Source: Dichetophora obliterata (Eukaryota; Arthropoda; Insecta; Diptera; Sciomyzidae). Taken from it: a stretch of DNA of 64,000 bases. Shown piece after piece: positions 11,891 to 24,128 of the stretch. The stretch spans positions 46,139,288-46,203,287 of the forward strand of contig OY986438.1 of assembly GCA_963920525.1 (NCBI GenBank). Reading direction: 5' to 3'. Position numbers and translations under genes: made by a program. The notes beneath the pieces are model-generated. The model made no database searches, had not been told where the DNA came from, and saw nothing but the letters and a program-made list of their open reading frames with translations. How positions within the stretch are numbered: the stretch's first letter is position 1; every line of letters begins with the position of its first letter.

Positions 11891-14400
11891 TCAATTAAAA
11901 GTCGCAGCCGCCTCTGTCCGATACTTCAATGAACCCGCAACATTTTTCTCAACCTTGCATTAGCTACACTGCAGTTTATCAAGATAGGCGTGAATAGAAG
12001 AAGCAGTCAATAGAACATAAAATAAAAAAAAAAACTTAAGCCAGGGCGGTATCAATCGAAAATATGCGCTACAGCTTTTTTGTCTATCCCCTATGTTCAG
12101 CAAAAAAGTTTGCTTGTTTTTTTATTGTGCTGTTTTTGGAAAAAATAGAAAAAAACAGCCACCAAGAAATGGCAACACTTTATCGAAAAATGCGCATCTT
12201 TTTGTCAACGGGCAAGAATTTTAACTACGGCTCGAGGTGTTAAGCATAGCTGAGAGTGTTGCTGAGTCGGTCGTTTGGTCGATTGTTCAGTTGGCTAGTT
12301 GCTTGGTTTACTGCGCTTCTAGCAGTTAGTTGTTGGAATGCTGGTACTTAGATGCCTTCTTGTAGTGTACAACATGGGCCATTGTTGGCGAAAACTAACG
12401 AAGTTGGCTATTAATGAAGTGCAATTTTTCTATTGCTTCGGCTGGTTGATTGCCTGAGGAAAAGTGTGGCTGGGAAATATGCTCAGCGCTGCAACGCATG
12501 ACAATTAATTGGCAACACTGAGCAAGAAATAAACACCCGATTTTGTTGAGATAATGTATAAAAACGCTTTCATTCAATCAACCGCATGCAAATTAAGCAT
12601 TTTCGATCAACCTAAAAAATGTTGATGCACACTGGGTCAGTGAGCGACATGACCCTTTGGAAGTTTTTCAAAATATTTTCCCATTGATTGGACTTAAATT
12701 ATATCGCGCTTTAATAGAAATCAATAAACAGCTCAGATTGCAAAAACAAAAACAGTTCTTCAGAATGTGGCACAATTTCTCCATGTTTTTTAGCACACGC
12801 CACCCAAAAACATTTGTTTTTGTTGTTGTTGTAGATGTTGTGCGATTTTTTCATGTTTATTTTGTTGCATTTCCCGCTCAGTTGTTGATCATCATGACCA
12901 AAGGTTTTTTCCGTCTGCTGCTCCTGCTGCTGTTGTTGCTGCTTCTTCGATTTTGTTGATTTGGTGTTGCCAACTTAACTTTGCACTTGAATCGTGGGAA
13001 TCAGAACAAATCGTGCCAAAACTATTCACCACTTTGAATAGCTGCAGCAACATTTTTGCGATGTTGCTGTTCTTGCTAAAGCTGTTGTTGTGGTGGTTGG
13101 TTTGGCTGGCCATTTTCAATAATATTTTTAGCTTTTGCCATGGCGTTTCCTCTCACCACCCTCCTACTTATTCATTGCTGCTCCTGACCTCCCTCCTGCC
13201 ATCCTTCCTGCATTTTCGACTCTTCGAATCATGGCCAAAAGTGTTGAATTACGAGCATTTCAACGCTCGATGTTGATAAATTATAATGAATGGTAATGGA
13301 AGTGGAAATGCTCAGCTCAGCTCGTCCTACCAACCGCCTTTGCGTTCGTTCTTCACTCGTCCAGGCCAGTCTGATTCACGTTTAAAATAAATGAGGTTCA
13401 AGCATTTTGGCCATCATAATCATTTATTGTGTATCATGAACTTTGTGTGGATTGTTTTTAAAGTTATTGTTATTTTGCTGTATTGTTAGCTTTAAGAATT
13501 TGTCTTTGTTTTTGTGCGAATTTTTTTTTTTGTGATTATTATTGTAGTATTGTATTTTGGGCTGTTTGAGAGAAATAACTAGTTGATAATAATTTTCTAA
13601 AAAAAACTTCTTTCAAGTTAATTTTTTATATATAAGTTTTCTTGTCTTAATATGCTTAAATAATGCAGTATTAAAACCTGAAGTCACAAAAACAGCTCAA
13701 GTTCTCTAAAACGTACGCCGCAAAGTGGGACGCACCTATTAATTTTTATGCTAGTTTTTTCTCAATGTCTTTTGCACATCTTTGCACATAATTTTGTGTC
13801 TTCCATTAACTTAAATTAAAAGCTGCATTTCTTCGACAACCAGGCAATGGCCAAAAACCATGGCGCATGCGCAGCCACACGAACGCTAACAAATATTGGG
13901 AAATTTTTTCATTACATATTGGAATTGCCTATTTTCGTTGCTGTTGCGTTACTTGCGAACACATAAAAATAGCATTATGATTATTGCAACAACAACAAAA
14001 AGAACAACAGCGACAAAAAAAACAGGCGAAGAAAAATCTTCAAATAGCTAGCGGACATTGCAGCAGGTGTAGCCGAAAGCTAGACTGGCTAAAACAGGCG
14101 TAACTAACAAACAATGAGGAAAAAATAAAAACTTTTGAACTTTTTGTTTTTTTTTTTTTTTCATCAACATTATTTGCAAAGCTTACATGCTGCTCCGACG
14201 AGAGCACAAAGGTCGCGCATGCGTGCTGCATAAGAGCCTGTCTGGATGGCGAACGCAGCCACTTGCGTCGCTCTGGCCGGTTTATCTACGTCTGGGGCAG
14301 CTTGAAAAGTAACAGTTAAATGCAAAGCAGTCAACAGTCCAATATGGCTGGATTTGGACAGCAGTTTCGAGACATCTTCTTTTTGTTTTGAATAATTTGT
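11891..14400. other. Complex non-coding block with CTG and TTG runs
   Basis: The composition is richer than the flanks. It includes CTGCTGCTCCTGCTGCTGTT near 12917 and GTTGTTG runs near 12820. Open frames of 100-107 codons around 12657-13276 are dominated by Leu/Phe/Val runs from these triplets, lie on both strands and have no recognisable domain. It may contain enhancers or untranslated exons; nothing specific can be assigned. Confidence 0.35.
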
Positions 14401-15273
14401 TTTATTTATTCGATATTTTTAGTGCTCATTTAAGCCAGCTGGCAGCTGTGGCAAAAATCTTTTGACAGTTTATTAGTATTTGGTTGCAAAAAAAAATTGT
14501 TTAAACGAAAAACTCACAATTTGGGGTGTCAGTTATGGTAGGCAATAAGCTTTAATTTTGACAGTAAAGGATTTATTAAAATAACAAAGAAACTTAATTA
14601 AAGCTTGACTAAGCTGAAGTGGGCTTATTAGCTTCATTTTGCGTTAATATTTTTACACTTTTATGGTAAATTTAATTGAATCTATTAAGGATTATTCGTT
14701 CAAAAATATCCAAGTTAGAATAACCTCACTGATGTTTTTCAGTAAATTCAAAGTTATGATGATTTTTTATTTTACTGACGTACTATCTTGATTTTGCTAT
14801 CAATCGATAGTTTATTATCAAATGGTTAAAATTTTAAAAAAATAGAACAATAAAATAGATTTGACTGCCCCCGAAACAGTTCTGTCTAGTCTGCTGTGTA
14901 ATTGACTCTATACAGAGTTGTTGATGTTGCCTTCTTCAAACTAACTTAATCTAAAAAGCTCTCAATTAAAATCATGTAAAAATATATTTTGGTTGGGTTT
15001 TTTTATTAAATTTCGTTTTTGAGCATTACTGTTTGAGCTGCTTTGAATAAATAATTTATAAAAGTAGTTTTTTAATTAAATAAAACTTAGTAAATTGTTT
15101 TATCGGAAAAATAATAGAAATAAAAAACAATTTTTATATGCCAGCAAAAATAAAAAAATTTGTGAAAATGATATTTTCGAATGAAAATGAAAAAAAGACA
15201 TATTTGCAGTGAAGAAACAAAAACCTATAAAAATATGTATTATTTTTTGCCAAAATGTGCATATATTTAGCAG
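14401..15273. other. AT-rich sequence, nothing recognised
   Basis: Non-coding spacer. A near-palindromic CTATCAATCGATAG at about 14799 is the only short motif noticed. Confidence 0.4.
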
Positions 15274-16169
15274 GCCGTGTCGAAAAAAAAGTTTATAAAT
15301 TCAGTCTAAAATATTCCTTGGCTCACTGTAGTATCTTTCACGAAAGGCTAGTAGAAACATCCACTTAGGCTAGCTGGATGTTTTTTAAAAAGTGCCTGTT
15401 TTCGACAAAAAGTCACTTTTTGTATGATCAAGTTTTTTGTTTCTATGAATTGTCAAAAAAAAAAAAAAAAAAAAAATTAAAAAAGCTCCAAAAATGGTAA
15501 CTATCAGTATAAAAAAGTTGTTTTTTTTTTTAAAGTGCAGTAATTATTTTATTGATTTTGCTTGAAGTGGCTGCTTCCTAAGCAAATATATTCCGATTTT
15601 GATCAGAATTTTTTTGGCAAGGTATTCAGATGCACTATTAAAAAAAATAAAAACAAAAATAAAAACAGTTACAGTACCAATTGAACCCTTTGAAGACGAG
15701 GATCCCTTTGTCCGTCCGCAATGGGTTAACTTTGTTCCAAAACATGTAAAGCCACATTGCTTGATTTGTGGAGGTAATTTTATTACTTTGCCAATGGCGG
15801 TTTAATGACGAAAACAAATGATAAATGGCGTATTTATGGCGATTGAAGTCGAAATCGCTTCGATATGAATCCAAAAAAAAGGCACACAAAAAATCCCGAA
15901 CGTGCAGATTTCTCAAAATTTTTTATGCTGATAACAATAATTTTTGGATCTTTATTTTTTGTTTTGTTTTTTGTAATTCATGGAAATAAAAAAAACTTGC
16001 CCATATAAAAAGTGTTTTTTGCCCAAAAAAGGTACTTTTTTAAAAATATTCCAGCTACCCTAAAGCTAGCACATCGCAAAATCCTTACGGGGAGGGTACT
16101 ACAATGAGCCAAGGAAAATTTTAGACCGATTTTATCAAACTTTTTTTTTTGTATGAAGACTGACCCGGC
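15274..16169. mobile_element. DNA element with about 150-bp terminal inverted repeats
   Basis: The left arm begins GCCGTGTCGAAAAAAAAGTT and continues through CAGTCTAAAATATTCCTTGG and GCTCACTGTAGTA. The right arm, read in reverse, begins GCCGGGTCAGTC and continues through CGGTCTAAAATTTTCCTTGG and GCTCATTGTAGTA. The pairing extends inward through a GCTAGCTGGATGTTTTT / GGTAGCTGGAATATTTTT segment, giving arms of about 150 bp. The interior of about 580 bp holds a 68-codon frame on the plus strand (15599-15805) that I do not recognise, so it is probably non-autonomous or a decayed autonomous copy. No target duplication is clear. Confidence 0.75.
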
Positions 16170-16369
16170 ATAATATTAAGTAACTAGGAACTATTAAAAT
16201 TAAATTTCATACTTCCTTTAATAAATATCTTAAAATATTTTTTTTTATATATATGCAACCTTGAAAAAATTGAAAATGCCCAAAATGTGTCTTCCATTAA
16301 GCATAAATATATGTCTTTTAATGTGTTAATGGATTTTATTTATCCTGGTCTAAAAAATAAATTGGTGAA
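16170..16369. other. Spacer between the DNA element and the LINE
   Basis: AT-rich. It contains GAAAATGCCCAAAATGT at 16272-16288, whose inverted copy lies at 17858-17874 beyond the LINE. Confidence 0.4.
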
Positions 16370-17475
16370 ACTGACGTGATAGTTTATGTATGAAAGTAAA
16401 CGAAGACTTGTGCAAAATAACAAATTTGGCTAAAGCTAACAACCTTATCCTTAATCCACTTAAATCATTTGTTTTGCCGGTTTTTAAATCTAGTTACTCC
16501 TTCCTAAATATACCGGGAATTTTCTTAGATGGTATCGAGCTCAAATTTGTTGATAAGGTTAAAAATCTCGGTTTTTATATTAACTCCTCACTCTCGTGCA
16601 AAGATTATTTAAATTCCGTTGTTAGCAAGGTTTATTATGTACTGCGAAACCTTAGGTGGACTGCATCATTTGTGCCTGTAGAGACTAGAAAAAAATTAGT
16701 AATTCAGCTGATTGTGCCAATTATGTCCTACTCAGATATAGTGTATACTATACACTGTATAGTAAAGTTGATTCCCGATCCAAGCTTAAGTTACAACTTG
16801 TGTTTAATAATGCTGTAAGATACATTTTTGGTCTTAGAAAGTTTGACCGCATTAGTCACTTGAGTAACAAAGTACTCACTTGCAACATCTTCAACTATTT
16901 GGATGCTAGAAACTGCATCTTTTTACACAACCTGATCTGCACTCGCACTCCTGATTACTTATTTGAAAAGCTACAATTTTGTAGATCAACTAGAAATCTG
17001 AATCTTTTAATCTTACTTATAATTTTATATATAATAAACTTATAATTTTTTAAACTCTAACAGACTCGTTTACGTGAACGCCATCAAATTGTGGAATTCA
17101 CTGCCTTAAAGTATTAGAAGTATTACAACTAAGCGCAACTTTAAGCATGTAATTTTCCAACATTTCTCTTAAGTATCTCTCTTTCACTAATTCTATGCAA
17201 TTGTATTTAAAAAAAAACTTTAATTTCATTAAAATTACTTAATCTTTATTTGTTGTTATTCTTAATTTTGTCGATTTTTCGATTTTTTTTTTTGATTTAA
17301 TTATTATTTTGATTAGATCTTTTAGTTAAATGATATTAATTGTATTAAGCTAAATTTTTAATTATTTTTTTTGTTGTTTATCACTTGTAATTTTGTTATG
17401 TATCTATATTCTAACTGCATTTTAAAGACTCTGTCTTATTTGTGAACATTTTCTTTAAATAAATAAAAGAATTGA
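16370..17475 (+). pseudogene. Non-LTR retrotransposon, 3' end of the reverse-transcriptase ORF and its 3' UTR
   Basis: This is the 5'-truncated tail of a LINE. At 16370-16390 the frame reads TDVIVYV, which resembles the tail of the catalytic (Y/F)xDD motif with its first Asp lost. Next comes the post-catalytic region in the frame starting at 16390: NLILNPLKS, VKNLGFYINSSLSCKDY and the VPIMSYSDIVY segment, all typical of the thumb region of jockey/CR1-type reverse transcriptases. A frameshift near 16775 moves the frame to FNNAVRYIFGLRKFDRISH (about 16800-17045). A second shift then gives NRLVYVNAIKLWNSLP and a stop, followed by RSITTKRNFKH (about 17059-17160). The 3' UTR ends in an AAATAAATAAAAG-type tail at about 17457-17470. 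With at least two frameshifts, a stop and no intact catalytic site, it is dead. Clade assignment within jockey/CR1/R1 relatives is uncertain. Confidence 0.85.
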
Positions 17476-18540
17476 ATATTCAATTTTGAAAATTTTTATA
17501 TCAAACTATTGAAAAATCTTAAAAAAAAATAATCCAAATAAAAATAAAAGATATATTTAAGTTTTATTTAACCTATGCTTTGTTGTCACATCCGTAACGA
17601 AAAAAATATAATTTGTGGTAATTGTAAGTGATCGCAAAGTGGTAAATAAAAGTTTGTGTTTTTAATCGATAGCATAAATTGCAAATTTTACAAGAGTTGG
17701 AATTATGTTGCGTCCGAATACTAAGTAGAATATATTTAAGAGAAATATTGGTATGACAGCGCAAAATAAAATGACTGATTTAAATCATTTTAAATATTGT
17801 TAAATTTCAAGAAACACGCTCGTTTTTGTAAATCCCACGCACAAAATATATAAACGTACATTTTGGGCATTTTCGATACTTCCATTTTTTCCCGTGGATT
17901 TTCAATTAAAATTTTGAGAGAAAACATGATTTTTTCGCCATACTTTATTCAGTTATACAAAAACTTCTGATCTGATCGAACAAATTTTAAATGCTGAATG
18001 TAGACATTTAACTTATTTTGCATAATTTACCAAATCAGTTCATTTAACCGGACTTTTCAAGAACTCAAAATGCCTAAACCCATAAGAAAAGTTTAATAAT
18101 ATCTTTTATGCCTTACATTTTTTTCTTTTGGCGCACAGTGTAATCAAAGCTATTTAATGCAAACGAAATATAAATTCCTATCATAGCATAGGAAAATAAG
18201 AACGTAAAAACAAGTGAATTTATCAACAGGATTTTCTTGGCTCGGTCAATATAAAAAACGGGACAAAAGTCCATTACGCAATTGGGTTCGCAAAGGAAGT
18301 TATTCTTAAAGGAACGTGAAAATTTGCTTTTTTTTCCAAATGTCTTGTAAGCTGTTGCTCCTAAGGGAAGTTTTTGCTATATCTGTCATTTGAGATTGGC
18401 ATGGTTTTGCATGAAATTATGACGTGACGGAAAAAAGTTTGAGTATGCCATATTGCTTAGCGTCCTTAATTTATATTGTTTTATAGCAAACCACAGTGGT
18501 ACAGTGGTATATTTAAAGTACAACTGAATAACGACATAAG
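17476..18540. other. AT-rich sequence, nothing recognised
   Basis: Non-coding sequence. The 63-codon minus-strand frame at 17573-17764 is not recognisable. Confidence 0.4.
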
Positions 18541-19430
18541 AATCTATTCAAAGAATATAAAATTGATTCATAAATAAAATTTTTTATTCACATTCAATTT
18601 AAAAAATTGTTTAATTATTAATTTTAAATATTTTTTTCATTATTTAGAATAATGAGTGGCGGCCGTAGCCTAGTGGGTAGAGTGCGTGGCTCCTAAGCTA
18701 AAGAACTGCGGTAGCCCGGGCTCAATTCCAGCTCAGACAGAAAGTTTTTTCAATTGAATTAATTTTTCTGTTCGGTCGTCACCTCTCTGCAGACAATGGC
18801 AAACCTCAGAGAGTAAAAATTGCCATGTAAAGCTTCTTGAGAACATAAGCCGTTCGGAGTCGGCATAAAACACGTAGGTCCAGTTCTTGGTCATTTGTGA
18901 TCAAACATTTAATAACACGCACAACACAAATGATCAATAGAAGCTAGGTCAAAGTCCTTCCAAGGGCTGAAATGGCCAGTTTATTTTTTTTTATTCAGAA
19001 TAATGAAGCAATTTTTTTATTCATTTGAATGCTATTCGCAAGGAATTTGAAAATTGTCATTTATTCATTTTGTATTCATTATTAATTTTTTATTCATTTG
19101 TTATTTAATATTAATTTTTTAATTATTAGTAGTTTCTTATTCTTTATTCACTTTTTATATATTTTACATATGTTATTCATTATTAATTTCTGTTCCATTT
19201 TCATTCTTATTCCCTTTTCATTTGTTATTCATTATTTATTTTGTATTCATTTTATTCATTGTATTTGTGTGAGTAAACATAAATAGTGAATAAATAGTGA
19301 GTAACAAGAAATTCTATACATTTTATATATTATTCAAAATGAATAACAAATGAATAATGATTTAAAAATGAATAAAGAATAACAATTGAATAATGAATTA
19401 AAAATTAATAATGAAGAAAAACGGAATAAT
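18541..19430. repeat. ATTCATT low-complexity fold-back, split by a SINE
   Basis: The left part (about 18541-18655 and 19000-19270) is dense in TTATTCATT words. The right part (about 19290-19430) is dense in the complement AATGAATAA, so the two halves can fold on each other. The SINE at 18656-18990 lies inside the left half. The open frame at 19098-19286 is a by-product of this repeat. Confidence 0.7.
18656..18990 (+). mobile_element. Full-length tRNA-derived SINE with target-site duplication
   Basis: The head starts GTGGCGGCCGTAGCCTAGTG. It carries an RNA polymerase III box A (TAGCCTAGTGG, 18666-18676) and box B (GGCTCAATTCC, 18719-18729) at tRNA-like spacing. The body then runs CTGCAGACAATGGCAAA through GTCCTTCCAAGGGCTGAAAT, and it ends in a T-rich tail at 18980-18990. 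A 16-bp direct repeat flanks it: TTATTTAGAATAATGA at 18640-18655 and TTATTCAGAATAATGA at 18991-19006, with one mismatch. Intact promoter boxes and the target duplication mark it as a fairly young insertion. The source tRNA cannot be named with confidence. Confidence 0.92.
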
Positions 19431-19780
19431 TGAAACTCAGAAATATTTTGTGAATTGCATTATTTCATCCTTTTTTTTAATTCGGCAAATTCGCAATCTA
19501 TCGATTTATTTTAATGGGGGTTTATCCACCCACTCAGAACTTTTTCTTAAAGCTTTAAGTCTCAAGAATATGTTTAAAATTTCAGGTTGATATCTCAAAA
19601 ATAACAAAGTTGTAGCCTAGTGAGTTAACCGCCTTCGAGAGAAAAATTTAGGATTTATTAGCTTTGAACTTTTTAAACGCGTTTTTTCGAAACCATGTCT
19701 TCAAAATCGGTGACCAAAATTTGCCGAAACTCAGTGAACCAATCGTTTTGATTTTTTTTTGCAGGCTTATTCTGTACATA
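19431..19780. other. Non-coding sequence, nothing recognised
   Basis: Sequence between the ATTCATT repeat and the fold-back compound. No frame or repeat identified. Confidence 0.4.
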
Positions 19781-21601
19781 CCCTGCAGTGTAATCAACTA
19801 GATTTATACCAGTCAACAACTAGTTGGAAATATCCAACAACTAGTTCGATTTATGTCCTATTCTCATAGAACCGACTGGTATTTTTTACGTGGTGATGTC
19901 ATTGGAAAAGACAATTGTCTTACTATAGATAAGTTTTAACTAGTTAACAATTAATTTTTTATGTAAAGTAAAATTCTAGTTAGTTTGTTACTAGTTTTTA
20001 ACCAATATAGTAATTATCGAATTAAAACTAGTTCATAGGTTCATATTTTTTCAATAGTTCATAGGTTCAAAGAACATATATTTTTACAACAAAATATTAG
20101 ATAAAGGCTAAAGTTAAAGCTATTTGATGAAATACCATGTTTATGGTATATATATACTAAGTTCTAATCTACTACAAAGTTGCAATAAAAACCTTTAAAA
20201 ATGAGAGTATATGTCGCATTAATATTGTTTAGGTGAACATTTTACATTATATTTATATTTAAGCTAAGCTTTCATTTAATTTATACTTACGATAAAGTTA
20301 TATTGAAACCTAGATGGCGCTTCACGTTCATCTATACAAACTACAATGTATCTATTTCCTGTCGCTTTAATATGTCAAAATTGCTTATATTTATTAATTG
20401 TTAACTTCCTTTCTTGTATCAAGATTGATACTCGTTCACTTTTCGAGCAGCCACATCCTGAGTAAGTTCTTCCACAAATCTTTGTCAATAAATCCATTGT
20501 TTCAGAAAACTAAAACTTACACCCACTTCTTTCATTTCGTTAAACTCAAATTAACTTGATTTGAGTATTTCATTTATAGATAAATCTCTTGCTTCACCAT
20601 TTCACTGGCATCCAATCCTCACACATTTCTTCAAATATAATTCAAGATAGTTTATCAACTACATGTTTTTAAATTAGTTTTTATATGTTTTAATTTGTTT
20701 ATTCCCTGCAGTGTAACACTAGTCAGCATTAAAACATGAGTAGTATTTATACTAGTCAAAACAAACTAGTTTATATTTTGTCACGATTTACTAGTTGCAA
20801 AAGTAGTTTAAACCCAACTGGTTTTTGTCAAATCACATTAAACCAGTTGTAAAACTAGCCAAAATCAAACTATACTACATATTATCAAAATCAACCAGTT
20901 CCAAAACCAGTTGGAGCTGGGTACGCCATTGGAACAAACTAATAATAAACAAATTGAAACATATAAAAACTAATTTAAAAACATGTAGTATACCATAAAC
21001 ATGGTATTTCATCAAATAGCTTTAACTTTAGCCTTTAGCTAATATTTTGTTGTAAAAATATATGTTCTTTGAACCTATGAACTATTGAAAAAATATGAAC
21101 CTATGAACTAGTTTTAATTCGATAATTACTATATTGGTTAAAAACTAGTCACAACCCAACTAGAACTTTACTTTACATAAAAAATGAGTTGTTAACTAGT
21201 TAAAACCTTATCTATAGTAAGACAATTGTCTTTTCCAATGACATCACCACGTAAAAAATACCAGTCGGTTCTATGAGAATAGGACATAAATCGAACTAGT
21301 TGTTGGATATTTCCAACTAGTTGTTGACTGGTATAAATCTAGTTGATTACACTGCAGGGTTATTAGTTTGTTCCAATGGGGTACCCAGCTCCAACTGGTT
21401 TTGGAACTGGTTGATTTTGATAATTTGTAGTATATTTTGATTTTGGCTAGTTTTACAACTGGTTTAATGTGACTTGACAAAAACTAGTTGGGTTTAAACT
21501 ACTTTTGCAACTAGTAAATCGTGACAAAATATAAACTAGTTTGTTTTGACTAGTATAAATACTACTCATGTTTTAATGCTGACTAGTCTTACACTGCAGG
21601 G
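19781..21601. mobile_element. Compound of two interlocked fold-back elements (CCCTGCAGTGTAA ends)
   Basis: Four copies of a 13-bp terminus occur: CCCTGCAGTGTAA at 19781 and 20704, and its complement TTACACTGCAGGG ending at 21359 and 21601. Arm A (19781 to about 20150) pairs with A' (about 20988-21359). Arm B (20704-20945) pairs with B' (21360-21601). A third pair, c (20656-20703) and c' (20944-20986), flanks B. The order is therefore A, c, B, c', A', B', so the A and B pairings cross. The whole compound is bounded by TA at 19779-19780 and 21602-21603. The arms are full of AACTAGTT palindromes. There is no transposase, so it depends on another element. A first insertion followed by a second insertion or by recombination between copies could explain the order. 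Confidence 0.85.
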
Positions 21602-21603
21602 TA

Positions 21604-22600
21604 ATAATCTAGTACTTGTCATAGGATTTTTTTTTCGTTGCTTCGTTCATTATATATAGGCAAAATAATAACTACTTTTTAGTTGAAAATCGTTACTTTA
21701 CATTCGGAAGTCCGCCATTTTGTCAAAAATCGAAATTTTCAAAATCGGCTAGTTTCAAGTATCTAGTTTAGTAACTTTTTCTTTTTTTTTGTTTCAGATG
21801 AATTTTGGAGAAGCTCTAAATAGCATTATAGTCTTTTTTTAATAAAAAAATAAACATACACTTGCATGTATATATTTTTCAGTACAAAAATACACATTCG
21901 AAAACATGACCTTTTTCGGCTTCTGGGTAGATATTCCCCCTTAATGGAAATATCCCATTAGATATACCAAAGCAAAGAATGGAAAACTCAACGTGTATAT
22001 GTTTAAACATTAAAAGAATTAAAATACTGATATCAATAAGTATGTTTCCAATGTAATGTGAATTAAAAATTTCATTTGTGAATCAGTTTTGCATTCATTG
22101 AATGGATTTCTTATATCGTTATTCACTGCTTCACCTTTTTATAAATAAATTAAAATTGAATGTACTCCTTTGCAACTTTGCTAGTTGAATACAAAAAGAG
22201 AATAATAGAGAGCAACATGGAGTTTATTGAACACAAACTCTTGTAACACAAACGCGTGAAAAGAATGGGTTGCGTGAAAATGTTTAAAGAATGGGTTGCA
22301 TCTGAGCTGATTTCATAAAAAATTCAACACTTAAAATAACAGTATTTATTATTTAAATTTCAAAAGATAATGAGCCCAATATAATGCTGCAGCATACATA
22401 TAATATTTTCAAACTTTTTAATTGAAATCGATAAAATTATATAAAATAGTAAAGATCTAAAGATATAAATAGAAATGCTGCGTTATTGCTGTTTTCAAAA
22501 TTATTTTACTCTAACATATTTTGTTTCCTACCACCAAAAATTTCAATATATAAAAAACTTTTTTCCTAATTTTGTGTCTTAAATCCGTGATTGCCACATC
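21604..22600. other. AT-rich sequence, nothing recognised
   Basis: Non-coding spacer to the right of the fold-back compound. No open frame or terminal repeats. Confidence 0.4.
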
Positions 22601-24097
22601 GAGTTTTTTATTCACTACTGTGTTGCACATGTCAATAATAATCGCAAACACACACACGCACTTTAGTCGTAGCATGCGCAATAATAATTTGTCACATTAA
22701 CGCATGCAACATGCGTGTTGCTGTCGCTTCCTTTTGAAAGTTGCTACAATTCAAACAGTGGCCGCCTTTAAGACAAAGCAGCGCCTACGTTCTATGAAAC
22801 GCCGAAGTAAAAACAAAAGCAAGTTACGTTAAAAAAAAGCTTGACTGTGTCGGTGACAACTTACAAGCCCGGCTTTAATTACATGCAATTAGCTGATACG
22901 GCAGAACTAAATCAATTCCCTCTTCAATGAACCAACCCAACGCAATTCAGGGTGTGCGTGTGCTTGATCATGTGTTAAGTTTTTGCACACGCTACGCATA
23001 AATATGAAATTTATACCATTTGCTAAGTTGGCTAGGTTGCTAGGCGTCTTGGATTGCTGCTGCTGCTCTAGAACATCTTCATCGAGGACGACTGGATGTG
23101 AGGACATGAAATGCGACGCACGAGCGAAGTGTTGAAGAGAGCCAGCAATGTGTTAATGTTGTGGCTGCGGTTTATGTTTGGATTAAATAATCGCAATTAA
23201 CTTCACGCAATCGATGTTGTTGTTAATGTAAGTGATGCGCTACAAGGCAGCTCAATTAACAAGCTACAGAAATAGTAAATGGGTTAATAAAATAACTCAA
23301 TGTGTTTTTATAAAAATATCAAAAAACTATTTAAAAAAATCTATTTCCTTATAAATTAAAATGTGAGTTTAAAGAAAGTTACGGTAATCCTTCAATTACC
23401 GAAAAAGTCGTTAAAACTAAAATTTTTCGGTACAGCTTGTTAGATGCACACACCATCACGGCGTTTACAAAAGAAACAAAACAAAAAAAAAATACAACAA
23501 CATTTGGCTACACTTGACGTCCATTACGCGCTGCTGCCCGTCTGTTTGTCTGTCCACACGCTCTGTGCAATATGAACGCCAATTATAATTCTTTATCGTT
23601 TAGCTCAGACAACGAATGCTACGAGGTGAAATCGATGAAGACGCAACTCAATTTTCTCGCCTCCGTAATTTTTGTTTAGTTTTTATTTTTGGCCAAACGG
23701 TATTGCTCACAAGCAATAACAGTGTGGTAAAAATGCAAAACAAAAAATAAATAGGAACAACATATAGCAAAAATTTACAACAATAACAGAGGCAATAACA
23801 ACTCAACCTGGTTGTTACAATGCGCTGTGCATCTTGGGCACATATTTATGTTTGTTGCTGCTCCGCTCTAACGAGCTGTGAACATTGGCAACATATGAAA
23901 ATTATGTTCGAATTGCTGTAGTGGTGGCAGAAGCAGCAGCAGCAATTGTTGCACAGGCGTAGTAGCAGCACAAGCCACGCAGCAGAAGCAGCAGCAGTTC
24001 GTGTTGGCCATGCTGGCAGCAGACAGCGTCAAACAATGGACATTCGCATGCAGATTGCAACTGTGGAGGCGCTGGTTGTTAACTGTTGGACACACTG

Positions 24098-24128
<31 letters not shown>

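Noticed and set aside
12657..13276. 100-107-codon frames as host exons
   Set aside because: Leu/Phe/Val-rich from CTG/TTG runs, overlapped by antisense frames, no domain.
14795..14815. DREF-type promoter site (TATCGATA-like)
   Set aside because: Only a partial match, with no other core promoter signal nearby.
18656..18740. A stand-alone tRNA gene
   Set aside because: The tRNA-like head is joined to a body shared with two other copies and is flanked by a target duplication, so it is a SINE.
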